Positions 22,688 through 35,165 of a stretch of 64,000 nt of DNA are shown here, piece after piece. Origin of the DNA: Heterostelium album PN500 (Eukaryota; Evosea; Eumycetozoa; Acytosteliales; Acytosteliaceae); assembly GCF_000004825.1 (NCBI RefSeq), contig NW_008805068.1, positions 558,001-622,000 of the forward strand, written 5' to 3'. Each line of letters opens with the position of its first letter. The first letter of the stretch is position 1. The translations under genes and the position numbers were made by a program. The notes below the pieces were generated by a model. That model made no database searches, was not told the DNA's origin, and saw nothing but the letters and a program-made list of their open reading frames with translations.

Positions 22688-25600
22688 TTACAGATGTTGT
22701 TGGTATAATAAAAGATAAGCTTCTCTTGAGAGTATTTCTTGCTCAGTAACGTCACTCATTGAAGCATCGTCGAATTTCACCCACTGATTGTTTTGTTGAA
22801 GGACATCGCATGTGTAGTGCCCTTGAGACAAGCCTTTACCGTGGTGACTGACAACGGAGAAGAGACTGTATTTCTTGGTCTGGTCAGACTTGATTGGCAT
22901 GTGTGACTTGAGGGTGAGTTGTGTTGGGAAAGATATGTGTTTGTCCAATTTCTGTGCTTTGGTATCGTATGCGAATCGTTTGAAATGTACAATGAGAATT
23001 CTTGGAAGTATCTCAATCGACATTGATTTACTGGCGGTAATCTCGATCTTTTTGGTTTGACAGGTGTATCCTTCCAACGCTTCCTCTTTCATAAACAATG
23101 ACAATGCATCATCGAGTGTATATATATTCTCTGGCTATAGAGTATTTTCAAAAAAAAACAAGTTAATATTATTATTATTGAAAATAGTTTTAAAAGTTAA
23201 TTATTCCAAACTTACTCTAATGTCAAGATGTAAACAATAGAAAGGTTGTAATGTAATGGATTCTTTTGATTCATGCTTATTAACACTGCTCCTAAGAGTT
23301 CCAGAGAATATTTGAGAGATTGGTGAACTTGTTGAAGTGTTTGATTGATCCTATTGTTAAGAAAAGAGATAAATATTAAAATTACAACTCTTTAACCTAT
23401 GTTTAAATGTGATTTGAACTTAAACTTACATTGATTGTTGATGTCTTATTTTTTTGACCAACAACTTCCCATTCACCATCGAGATCGTCGGGTATCAGAG
23501 GTTCTTCCTTTGGACCCTCGATCTCTCTGACCAACGACACGAGTTCTTCGTGAATCAAATCGAGGAAGTAGGTCAAGAATTCTTGAGCATCTTGTTGACA
23601 GCTTTGTTGTGTGAGTTGTTGCTGTTGTTGCTCGAATACCATGAGTTTCGACTTTTTCTTGCTGAGTGGAATTGAAAGGGGTGGTGGTTGAGTTGCTGGT
23701 GGAGATGGTGAGACTTTGCTGTTGAATGATTTCACTAAATCACTAAAGTATTTAGGATTGATTGGATTGGGAATAGAGTGATTATTATTCATAAATTTAC
23801 TGCTATTTGATGACGATTGATTGTTGGTAGTTGTTGTTAATGAGAAATAATCATTATTAAATTGGATTCTAAAAAATATTAATATTAATAATAAATATAG
23901 ATTAGAAAATTGGATCTACGAATGGAATTTTAAACAATTTAGTTTTAGACTTACAAATTTAATAAAGTTGGATATTTGGAGTGTTGGGAATGGTGATCTA
24001 ATACCTCGGATGAAGATGAGATATTTTTCAAGAGTTTGACAAACGGTTGACAACCGACCAGCGATTGGAGGATGACGTTCATAAAGCATGTGTTGGCAAT
24101 GTTGACGAGACCTTTCGATTGGAAGGTAATGGCTTTGGTTTTGTGTACTTGCTCGTCAAACGTCTTTAGCCAAGCCAGTTTTTTATCGAGCTCCTTCTTG
24201 AGACGGAGTTGGTTTTGATGGGCGTTGGAACCGTTCGACAAGTTAGAAGCATCAGCTTGTGAAGCCACCGGTTTGGCTGGTGAGCTACTATTGGTGTCCA
24301 GTGCCATCGTTTGAATGATCAATTTCGACCAACTCGTTGGTTGTTGATCTACAATAACTGGTGGTACTGATGCAGATGCTGATTCACCTTCTTTCGATTG
24401 ATTTGTTTGTTGAGATAATGTCGATGTTGTTGTAGTGGTAGTGGTAGTGGTAGTGGTTGTTGTTGTTGTTGAAGTGCTCTGTACATTTGATGGAATTGTT
24501 GGAATTGGTGATTGTTCTATATGTATTTCTGTTGATTTATTTGATGTTGATACTGTTGTTATTGTTGCCGTTGGTGTTGGTATCAATTCATTGTTTGTCT
24601 GTTGTTGTTGTTGTTGCTGTTGTTTCTTTTTCTTCTTCTTTGATTGTTGTTTTGATGACGATGATGGTTGTTGGGTTGGAGATGTGTTGGTAGATGAAGA
24701 AGGTGAAGATGAAGAAGATATTGGTGATGATTGTGTGGAGGAGGATGATGAGGTGGTTGGAGATGTCGATGTTTGTTGTTGATGTTGTGGTTGTTGACTT
24801 TGAGCGATAGTGTGCTTTGAGTTATCAAATACTATGTTCCTTGGTGGAACGTTAATGAGTGAGTGGTCGAGTTGTGTGATGGGAGTGGAGTCACTGATTG
24901 AAACAAATGAGAAACTGTCTGGCAGTAATGGAGAGCATGTTACCAACATTGCATCCCAGTGACTAGAGTCGAACGTTCCAAAGCTAATACTGGAGATATC
25001 GACTCTTGACATCATTGAATGACTACTACTGTCTTTCGTTGTGACCAAAACATTTGATAAACAATTCTTATTCTTTTTACTATTCTTATTATTATTACTA
25101 TTATTATTTAAACTATTATCTATATTATTATTATTATTATTTAAACTTGAATTATTGTTACTGCTATTGTTATTATTTACTATATTATATGTTGGCGTTG
25201 TTGATGATGATGAAGGTGATTTAAAATTAGTATTGTTTTGTTGTGGAATTTGATGTGAAGATGGTTGCTGTTGTTGTTGGTGGTGTGGAGGTGGAGGTGT
25301 ATATGTATAATATTGTGTATACGGTGTGTAATAGTATGGATATGTTGGATATGGATAGTTATAACCATATGGATACTCGTAGGCTTGTGGATGTTGTTGC
25401 GGTATTATATTATTGTTATTATTGTTGTTGGTGTTGTCCATTATGTCTATGGCTATATCTTGTGATTGATTATGATTGTGAAGATGTTGTGGCTGTTGCT
25501 GTTGCTGTTGGTATCTAATATTATCGTTATGTTGTTCAAATGTTACATTAATTTGTTGTTGCTGTGGAATTGGTGTTTGTTGTTGTTGTTGTATCGGATA

Positions 25601-25894
25601 TAGTTGTTGCTGCTGTTGATGATATTGTTGTTGTTGTAAAGAATTATCATTAAAACCTTTACTCTTTATACTATTATTGTTATTATTTAATTTATTATTA
25701 CTATTCTTTAAACTTGATTGACCGTTCAATGTATTACCATTATATTTCTTATTATTATTATTATTATTTGGTGATTTATCTATATTATTATTGTTATTAT
25801 TATTATTTATATTATTATTATTATTATTTTCCTTAAATTTACTACTTTTTAAAGTTGACTTTTGCTGTTGTTGTTGTTGATGTTGATCGACCAT
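22688..25894 (-). CDS. Ubiquitin-specific protease, USP10/Ubp3-like
   Basis: Four exons, complement(join(22688..23134, 23216..23350, 23430..23868, 23955..25894)), give 986 residues. The first 560 residues are low complexity (Asn, Gln, Ser, Thr runs, a Tyr/Pro-rich patch). A short conserved-looking island at 297-320 contains FGTFDSSHW. The catalytic domain starts near 594: Cys box GLVNIANTCFMN with Cys603, QDAQEF in exon 2, and the His box SQGHYTCDV with KFDDASMSDV in exon 4. The Cys box resembles USP10 (GLINKGNWCYIN) and yeast Ubp3. USP10-type enzymes remove ubiquitin from traffic and translation factors and bind the stress-granule protein G3BP through an FGxF motif. The orthologue call is probable, not certain. 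Confidence 0.8.
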
Positions 25895-26406
25895 GTTATG
25901 TTAATTATATATCATAATACTATTTATACTAAAATAGTGAAATTATATTTATTATATTACTTTTATGTTATATAATAATAATAGTTAGAATAATAATATA
26001 ATAAATAAGATTTATATAAAAAAAAAAAAAAAAGGATAAAAGAATGATTGATGTTAAAAAGTTAATAATCAAATCAATATAGATACAGATAAACTAAACT
26101 ATGTCTATATTATTATTATAATTATTATTGTTGTTATTAATATTATGATGAATTTATGTTGGTTGCTTTCACTGTTATTATTATTGTTTATGATTATTTA
26201 ATTAATTTTTTTAAAAAAAAAAGAATAAAAAAAAAAGAACCAAAAAAAAAATTAAGAAAAAAAAATCAAAAATTTAATAAAATGATTTATTAACTTTTGA
26301 AAATATTACTTAGTACATTGTTAACTTAATTGAATGAACATTAAGTTATCTATTTTTATTTTTATTTATTGATTGATTGATTACTAAAGGGTTGTGTTAC
26401 TGTTAA
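25895..26406. other. Intergenic region between USP and BRF1 genes
   Basis: AT-rich, with poly-A blocks at 26018-26034 and 26212-26270 and TTA-type simple sequence. No gene is visible. Confidence 0.55.
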
Positions 26407-28754
26407 TTAATAGTAATCATCATCATCATAGTTATTGTAATTGTCATAACTATTACTTTCAAGTGCTCTTCTTTGAAATACTGAACCATAGCTACTTTGA
26501 ACATTAGTTTCTTCTTCTTCTTCATCCTCATCCTCATCTTCGTCTTCATCTTCATCTTCTTCTTCATCTTTACTTTTTTGACTATTATTACAATTACTAT
26601 TATTATTATTTAGTTTGAGTGAAGATATTAATGCAGCTGACTTTGGATTGTTAGCACTGATGATTTTTGGTGAAGGTAAGTTAGTTGGCAAGTTAGTTGG
26701 AGGGTTGGTTGTCGTGGTGTTGTTGTTGTTGACTTCCTTCTTAATGGGTTTAGGTTGCTTGGCTCCGGTGAGCATGCTGGAGATATCGATACCTGGATAC
26801 ATTGCTTTGAGTTGTTCCTCTTTAATCTCTTTCTTTGTCTTTACATCCATATCGATCTTTGAGTTCTGATAGAGCTTCTCCACTATTTTCTTCTCTTCGT
26901 CGCTTCTCAAAAAGTTGTGAAGTCTAGCTGATGGAATATCACACTCCCCGAGATCGCTACTCATCAAATCAGGGTGCGACTTGCACTCTGAGTTCTCCAA
27001 CTCTACTGTTTCCAAATCGACTCCAATCAAAATACTTTCTTCATCAACATTATACTAAAAATAAATAATAACGAACGTTGTTAGTTCAACCATGACTCTA
27101 TGAAATAGATATCAATAAAAACATACCATTAGTAGTTTCTCATAGAGTAATTCTTCGTTAAGAGTTGAAGGCAGTCGGAATCTGTTGTATTCTTCGAGAA
27201 ACTTCAACTCTTCTTCAGTCACTTTGATTGGTTTGTTATTGTTGGTAGCATTCATCTTGGAAAGTCGGAGTTTGGCATCGATCAACTTGATCTTCCTTGT
27301 TATTCTTCTGAATGATGACTTGATAAAGGCTGGTGGTTCAACAAGTCCGTCTTTCGACTGACGATAGTACTCGCCACGATAAATACTAAACAGATTCTTT
27401 TCGTTCTTCTTCTTTTCCTTCTCCGCTGCTTTCTCGGTGTACTTTACTTTCTTTGGTGGTTTTCCAGGTATCGGGATTTGTTCCAACGTTTCTTTATCCT
27501 TTTGATTTTCATTGTTGTTGTTGTTGCTGTTGTTGTTTTCCTCATCGTTTCTTTCGTTGTTGTTGTTGTTGTTGTTGTTGTTTTCTTGCTCATCTTTTTC
27601 GTCGTCGGATCCACTACCACCGCTGTTGACATCGTCACCGCTATCATAGAGAGTTTCATCGCTATCGTTAATCTGGTTGGTTGTCGGGTTATTCAGATTG
27701 TAGTCTTTCAGAATGATGGGAATGTACTGATGGAAGTTCTTCTCGGTGATGAGCTTGCCGAGGAACGCCGACTTCTTACTGTAGGTGACCAGCTGTCGCT
27801 TCAGCTCTTTGTACCGATCGGTTATGCATTTGATACTGGTGGAGAGTACCGACGATATCTTTTTGAGATCGGGCAGTGCTCCGGTCTTGGCTTGCATCGA
27901 CATATACACACATGCAACCACTATATTGTTGGGTGCACGACCATCGACAATCTGATTCTTATCGGCATAGTTTATCAGCTCCACAGTCAACTTTCTCAAG
28001 AATCTCATATCTTCGTTATCAAACTGAGTCTTATAGTGAGAGAGCACTCTATCGACAAACGTTGACAAATCACTCATATCCATTGGCTTTCCAACAATAT
28101 TCGTCATCTTGAATGCAATCTTTCCAATAGCATAAAACTCAACACCCAGTTGATTCTAACAAACAAACAAATATGATAATATTAGTTAACTATTAACAAA
28201 GCAATTAACAATTGTTAAAAATAACCTACAGAAATATCCATTAAACTTAAAGGTTTCTTGTTGTGCTTGATTGAGATGTATGCAAGACCACCAGCTATCA
28301 AGTCGGCACGGTGTTTCTTTATGGAAGAACGTACTCTAAGTACATTATTATAGAATCCAATCATTTCATTCTTTAGTGTTGAACTTAACTTTAATTTATC
28401 ACATGTTATATCAATACTATTCAATAACTATAATTATAATAAGAATAAATAATAATACATCAATTAGTAAAGAGTAAAATTAACAAAAAGAAAATAGAAA
28501 GTGTTAAAAACAAAGCAACATACATTCGTTGTAATTACATCAGAAGTAGATGTATATCTTCTTAGTACAGAGGAAGAGTCACGCTTCTTGTTAGAGATAC
28601 TCTTGGAGTTGGAGATTGCATCGATCTTAACGGAGGTCTCCTCCTCAAACACCAGTTTCACTTCATTCAAAATAGTTCCGCATTGTGTACACACCAAAGT
28701 GCCTTCTGCGCTCTCTAATTCACTGCTTCCACATGATGTACATTGTTTTACCAT
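26407..28754 (-). CDS. brf1: BRF1, TFIIB-related subunit of RNA polymerase III factor TFIIIB
   Basis: Four exons, complement(join(26407..27054, 27127..28155, 28230..28427, 28524..28754)), give 701 residues. The N-terminal zinc ribbon is CTSC...CTQC (Cys 5, 8, 22, 25). Two cyclin-like repeats follow: one around IKKHRADLIAGGLAYISIK, the other around GRAPNNIVVACVYMSMQ. Two Asn/Asp/Glu-rich inserts come next. The C-terminal half has a BRF1-type block, DIPSARLHNFLRSDEEKKIV, like the human IDRYILNESEARVKAELW region, and ends in an acidic Tyr-rich tail, as in human BRF1. This C-terminal block separates it from TFIIB. It recruits Pol III to tRNA and 5S genes with TBP and BDP1. Confidence 0.8.
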
Positions 28755-29459
28755 TTAAATCTCTAGATTAAAATATAATACTAATATAATAATATATATA
28801 TATATTGATATATTTTGATATAAATATTAAATGAAAAAAAATAAAAACTATGAAATTAATTTGTTTTTAAGAGATTTTCAAGTTTTTCACACCATTTTTC
28901 TTAAATTTGCATTCTTTTTTTTTTCTACTTTTATTTTGTAAATTTTAATAACATATTTACTTCTTAAAAAAAAATACAAATATAAAAAAAATGAATAAAT
29001 AAATTGTTATTTCTTTATATCTAATATTATAATACTGTTGGTGTGTTAAATTAAAATAGATTGATTGTTGCTTGAATTGCTTTAATTAATTAATTATGTG
29101 TATCGCGCACTGCTTTTCTGATCTAGAGAGTTGTAATTCTTTGAAATTTTTTTCAAATAAATAAAACGAAAATATATATCATTTATTAGTTTTGCAAATT
29201 TTTATAATTTGTTAGAAATATAAATAGTATTTTTAACTTACATAAAACCTAAATTTTTGATAATGAAAGTCAAAAAAGAAAGTTCAAAGTCCAAAGGTTT
29301 GTATCTAATTAATTTATTGCACAAATTTTAACCTAAAATGATCATTTCAAATTTTATATATTACTTAAAATTTATATCAAAATAGCAACATTGCTATTAG
29401 AAGATTATTTCTTAGGAATGTATTTGATAGATAATATTATTTTTTTTATTTATTTAACT
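28755..29459. other. Intergenic region with a doubtful small gene
   Basis: AT-rich divergent/convergent spacer. A plus-strand ATG at 29263 begins MKVKKESSKSK and reaches a possible donor at 29297. Splicing to an acceptor at 29384-29385 would give a 40-odd residue hydrophobic peptide ending at 29482, inside the 3' end of the next gene. An alternative donor at 29301 gives a different 28-residue end. The evidence is too thin for a gene call. Confidence 0.3.
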
Positions 29460-32400
29460 TTAGTTAACATTGAATTTCTTTAATCTATCAGATGTTCTTA
29501 GATCACTCATCTTTAATCTGATTACTTTACGTTTGTAGATAATTGTACCTATTGCTGCACCGGCGACAGCTACACCTCCGACGACTGAAACTGGGATCCA
29601 CCACTTGAATGACTCTTTACTAGAGCAGTTGGTCTTTACTTTGCCTTTTCCAAGGAGAACTGAAAAGTCTGGATCGATCTGACAGCGATGTTCAAAGTTT
29701 GGAACAGAGATGGCGATATCGACTTCGGATCCGTCTTCGGCACGGTGAACTATCTTTTGGGAAACTGGGATGATACGATCGTCGGTAATACCACGATTTG
29801 AGAATCTACCATAGAGTGCATGTCCGTTCTGATTGAATTGGAGCCAGTGAAGGTTGGTGCCGTTTGTATTTTGGTCGATTCCTAGATCACCGTCTTCATA
29901 ACATTGATTGGGTGCGCCCTGAACAATAGCAGACATCACAACATCCATAGTATTGATACGGTTCTTGAATTGCCAATCGAAAACATCGACCGAGAATTTA
30001 ACGTTACCAGCAATCATTGAGATATTCTGTCTGGCAAACTCTACGTCCTTGTTCTTCAAGAAGTATTCAATTTGAACGTGTACCAGTTGTTTGTTATCCA
30101 ATTCTATGGTGTAGTTCCAATGATATAGATCATCGTTCTTCTCGGTAGTGAGATTCCAAAGCATCTGGCTAACAGAGTAGACTTTAACAATTTGATCTAC
30201 GTCTATTTCACGAATCTCCTTAATAAAGATGTTGATAGTTTCGTTGGTTGGTAAGATAATGTGGGCATTTGGATTGGTAGTGTTGGCATCGACTTTAGGT
30301 TGTTCAACAGTTGGGTCGGTTGTGTTTTTGGCAATGGAACAGATTGGACCGTACCATCCTTCGTAGCAATTACATAGTCCACCTACACATTGACCGTGTC
30401 CACTGCAATGTTGGTCATCACAGACAGCACCGTCGTCATAGGAGAACAAGTCGTTGAGTGGCGATGTCTTTCCGGATACTGTAACATTGACATTGAGATA
30501 GAATCCTTTTCCACCTGTCAACTCACAGGAGATCGATGAGTGTGGGTAAACAATTTGGATGTTGGTGCATTGTTTACCGTCAATCTTGACAGAAATGTCA
30601 TCAGTGAACATTCCAAACGATTCTCCGGTTATTGTTACTGTTCCACCTTTAACACCATCAACGGATGTTGCTGATTTTACAACTGGACCATCATAAACAA
30701 ACAATGGATTGGCAATACCTCTAATTCCGTCGACCATAACTTGTACATTCATCTTTGGTTGTGATTGACGACCCTCCATTATCTCACAGGACAACTCAGT
30801 GTGAGCATTAATTATTTTAACATCTGAACAAACTTCATCGGCAATCTTAATTTGAATGACTGTCTTATCGTTACTGAAATTGTTACCAACCAAAGTGACA
30901 ATTCCACCGGATGTTGGTGCAGTAGTGATTGAATTAACATTGGATTTGGCATAAGAAACCATATCACCCTTTCCAACGAAGGAACCATCAATTGTCAATC
31001 TGGTATATGGATTACCTGCACCTGCTGGGGATACACATGTGAGTGCAGTGTCATTGATGATATTGACATTTGTACAATCATCGAAATTCAATTGGACTTC
31101 GGCCAATGAACTATCGCTACCAAAGTTGCTACCAATGATAGTTAATACATCACCTCCAGCGGTGGACAATGTTGGGAATGCCTTGTCCATTCTGGGAGCA
31201 TTATAAGAAATGGATCCATTGTTACTGAGAAGAGTATCGACTGTGACAAGCACTGGCTTGGTTCCAGTACCGGCTGGAGCATTACATTGAATCGATTGAT
31301 GTGGTACGACTACCTTGGGATTGGTGCATGGAAGACCATTTACTGTTACTGAAACTAGATTGTCTTCAATGTAGAAGTTCTCTCCTAGAATGATTATTGG
31401 ACCACCTACTTTTGGTGAAGAAGAGACTTCAGTGATGATTGGATTTTGATAGGCGAATACGAATGGAGTGGATTCTTGTCCATTTACTTTGATAACGATG
31501 GATTTAGCACCTGAACCTGCTGGAGCATCACATGTTAACTTGGTATGTGGAACAATGATATTGGCATTAAGACATGGTTGACCATTTATTGTGGCAGTTA
31601 AATCTTGATTTTTGCTACCAAAGTCGGAACCTGTTACGGTGATAGCCGAACCATTTGTAGATGGAGATGCGAATTTGTGGGAGATGGCTGGACCAGTGTA
31701 TGAGAATTTAGCTTGTGGACTGTCAAGACCATCTACGGTAAGAACGATTGGATAGTTGGCACCACTGCCTTCGCTGGCTTCACAAGTCATAATGGTATGA
31801 TTGACAACGATTTTTGGATTGATACAAGTTGGACCGTTGGAAATGACCACTGATCTTAGTGTGACGGTAGTATCACCAAAACTGGTTCCTATTAAAGTAA
31901 CCAAACCACCGGCAGTATCTACATTTGTAGTTTGAGAAATGGTTGGATTAGAGTATTTGAAAACAGCTCCACCTTGTTGAGGGGTGTTCTGACCTCCTAC
32001 GACTACAGCAACAGGTTTGTTCGAGCCGGAACCAGCTGGAATGGTACACTCAAGAGTGGTATGAGATGCAGAGGTAACTGGACAGTTGACACCGCCAATG
32101 GTTACGGTAACTTGGGAGATTTGATTTCCAAAGTTGGTACCGGTAACAACAACTTTACCACCATTGGTCAATACTTCTGGAGCAGAAACAGTGGTTGGTG
32201 GTTGGTATGAGAAAGTCGGTTGACCAAGTCCATCTCCTAATCTACCGGATGCATTGATAGAAATTGGGAGACCTACACCCAAACCAACTGGAGCTATACA
32301 TGTGAAAATATTGTTGTTTGATAATGGGACGAATTTTGGATTGGTACATGCAAGTCCACCAATTGATACTTTGATGGCACCGTCGTCGACACCAAAGTTG

Positions 32401-33987
32401 TTTCCTACCATGGTAACTTCACCTCCTGAAGTTGGAGCGGTTGTTGTACCGTTGATTCTTGGTGGACGTAACTTTTGACAGCTAGTACTGATTGGCTCTG
32501 TTACTTCGTAACCTTCTTGACACTTGCAATTGGTGTTACATCCTTCACCGAGATCACATTGTTCACTTCCTTGGATGATATGGTCACCGCACACCTCACA
32601 GGTGCTCGAACCGGCACACTCACAGAATGGACCTGAAAAACCTGGCTCACAAAAACATTCACCACATGTACAGTCACCATTTCCATTGCAATCATTAGTA
32701 CATGGATTGATCTGACCGGCCAAAGTTACAATCTTATTCTTGGCATCATAGGTAATAATTTCCAAACCTCCAGTTTGGTCGAAAATTGAATGAGATGGAT
32801 CGTTGATATCACCAACTGTTAAATTAAACCATTCTACTCCAACTGCAGTTGGTCTTTATAATAAAAAAATATAAATTAGTATAATTTGTATTTAAATATT
32901 TTAGATAATTTAATAACTTACTTGTATGGTTGTGTAATTAAAGGACTTGATTGAACAGTAATGGGAAGAAAAGCAAATGCTTCATCAACAGCACAGTCGG
33001 TAATATTTGGTAGATTTTTGGTAACAGTGAATGAACCAATACCTTGGGCGTAGGCAGCTAATCCACCACCTTGTTTGAGATAATAGGCAATCTCTTGCTT
33101 TCTTGCATTGAGTGCACGGATTTCACGTGTTGTTAAAAGACCACCACCCGCAGAGGCAATAACAAGTGCAGAATATTCACTCAGCTTGGCAGTTGGGAAC
33201 TCAGAGTAATCAACATGATCGAAATGAACACCAACCTGGAAAAAAAAAAAATTAATTGTCAATAATTTTGTTTGAGATTTTTTTTAAAAAAAAGAATAGA
33301 TTTTACATACAGTTAAATTTAAAGTATTTGTAAATGTTTTTAATGAAGATTTAACATCAGTTCCAGTAGCTACATATTTGCTTTCGACGTAGAGGAACTT
33401 CTTTCTGTTCGGTGCAGCCATATCGTTCCAAGTATTCTTGGTGGAGAAATCCAATGAAGCTTTAAGTAAAAACAAACCATTTCCGGAACCAGTTAAACCA
33501 TGGAAATCAGGATCATGTCCAGTAAGGAAAACATTACCAGCCCATGGATAATTACCTATTTGAGAAATAATAATTAAATAAATTAATATTTATTTTAAAA
33601 AAAATAATATTTTAATAATATTTTACCTGAATATTTAATTTCATAATAATTTGAAAACTCTACACCATCATTTGAAACCGATAATAAAATATCGAGTGTC
33701 AAAGAATTTGCAACACGATCTGGTACTTCACATTGAATATTTGAGGAGTCTATAAAATAAACTGGAGTACTAACATTCTTTCCAATTGGATTGGAGGAGA
33801 ATCTGCACACTGCGTTCGGACTGCTAGCAAAATCCAAACCAACTAAACTGATATTGAATTTACCGACTGTACACATTCTATTTGGATTTTGATTGGCGAT
33901 CTTGGTAATCAGTGGTGCTTTACCATATGATGCCACCATAAAGGTAGTTATTAATAGAATTAAAAATGATATTTTTAATGATAACAT
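29460..33987 (-). CDS. Large IPT/TIG- and EGF-domain type I membrane protein
   Basis: Four exons, complement(join(29460..32853, 32922..33235, 33311..33555, 33627..33987)), give 1437 residues. It starts with a signal peptide, then a first IPT/TIG-like module (residues 25-120). Next comes an unusual region (about 125-345) with FLTGHDPDF and a Gly-rich SALVIASAGGG strand-loop. An EGF-like domain (CNGNGDCTCGECFCEPGFSG) follows, then about eight IPT/TIG repeats marked by GG..V/I..G.NFG and C-containing strands. A second EGF-like domain (CSGHGQCVGGLCNCYEGWYG), a 300-residue ectodomain, one transmembrane helix near 1388-1412 and a basic 25-residue tail end the protein. Dictyostelid proteins of this plan include the adhesion/recognition Tgr and ComC-like proteins; a role in cell-cell contact is inferred. 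Confidence 0.8.
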
Positions 33988-35165
33988 TTTTTTATTTATT
34001 TAATTTAAATATTAAAAAAATTAATATATAATATTTAAAATAATATTATTTTCCTTTTTTCTTCTTCAATTTATTTAATTTATAAAATTAAAAATAAAAA
34101 TATATAAATAATTATTATATTGGAATAAAATTAAAAATAATTAAACCAAAAGGAATAGAAAAATAATTAATAATACAAAAAAATTTTACAAATTACAAAT
34201 AAATTTATTATTTATAAAGAAGAGAAAGAATAGAATAGAAGGAAATGAAATTAGTTTTAGATTTTTAGTTTAAAAGTCCTCATGTCCTTAAATCTTTTTA
34301 ACCAGCAACATCACCACTTTAATTTGATTTACAAAAAAAATAAATAAAAAACATAATCAAAAACTGGAGACCAACAATCATAAGGTTTGGGAAAGTAATT
34401 TGCGTACTCCACACATAAAGGAGTCTCCAAAAAAAATCAAACCAGTCAAACAACTTTAATGAAAACAACCTTTTAATTTTTCGAAAGTGTCACTGTCCGT
34501 TTGTAAATCAAACATAAAAATCTGATAGATTTTGGCAATCTAGATGAAAAAAAAGATTTGAGGTTTTTTGAATATGATGATTAACAAAAAAAGCCGTTTT
34601 TTTTCAAGCTTGTTTTTTTTTTTGCGATGACAAAAAGAGATATTTCTCGCGATAATGAATATCGCAAAATAAAAAATCTTCGGTTTCTGGTTTCACCTTA
34701 AAGGAGGTGTTATATACCTACTAAATGAACTCTGTGTTTAAGTGGAATCAAAAAATATTCTTGTGGTTTGAAAAAAAAAAATAAAAAAAAAATAGGTGGT
34801 CATTAGACAATAATGCAACAATATCTTACACTTATATAGGAATTATGAGATGATGACACTTTGAATTAAAGAATTATTTCGTGTAGACAAAATAGATAGA
34901 GAATCAACATATGTGATGGTGCATATGATAATAAAACAATACTCTGGTACCCTAAAATAGGATATAATAATATGTTTTGTTTTGCTTGATTTTTTTTTGT
35001 GAACAACAACAAACAGAAATAAAGATTTACATCTTAAGATGTATCCAAATTCATATGATTTGATTTGGTTTGATTTGATTTTGGTATAGGCTGTTTAAAT
35101 ATATGATTATACATGCATTGTGTTTAGTTTTGTTTTGTTATTTACTTTTGTTTTTTAAGCTTTTT
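33988..35165. other. 1.2-kb intergenic region with hairpins
   Basis: Upstream region of the IPT/TIG gene. It holds a possible stem at 34365-34371 with 34423-34429 (TGGAGAC/GTCTCCA, 51-nt loop) and a small CACCT/AGGTG stem near 34694-34709. There is no coding frame. A small RNA is possible but unproven. Confidence 0.4.

Noticed and set aside
29263-29482. Two-exon small hydrophobic protein overlapping the IPT/TIG gene 3' end
   Set aside because: Two donor choices give different proteins, no family match, and exon 2 lies in AT-rich DNA and overlaps another gene's coding end.
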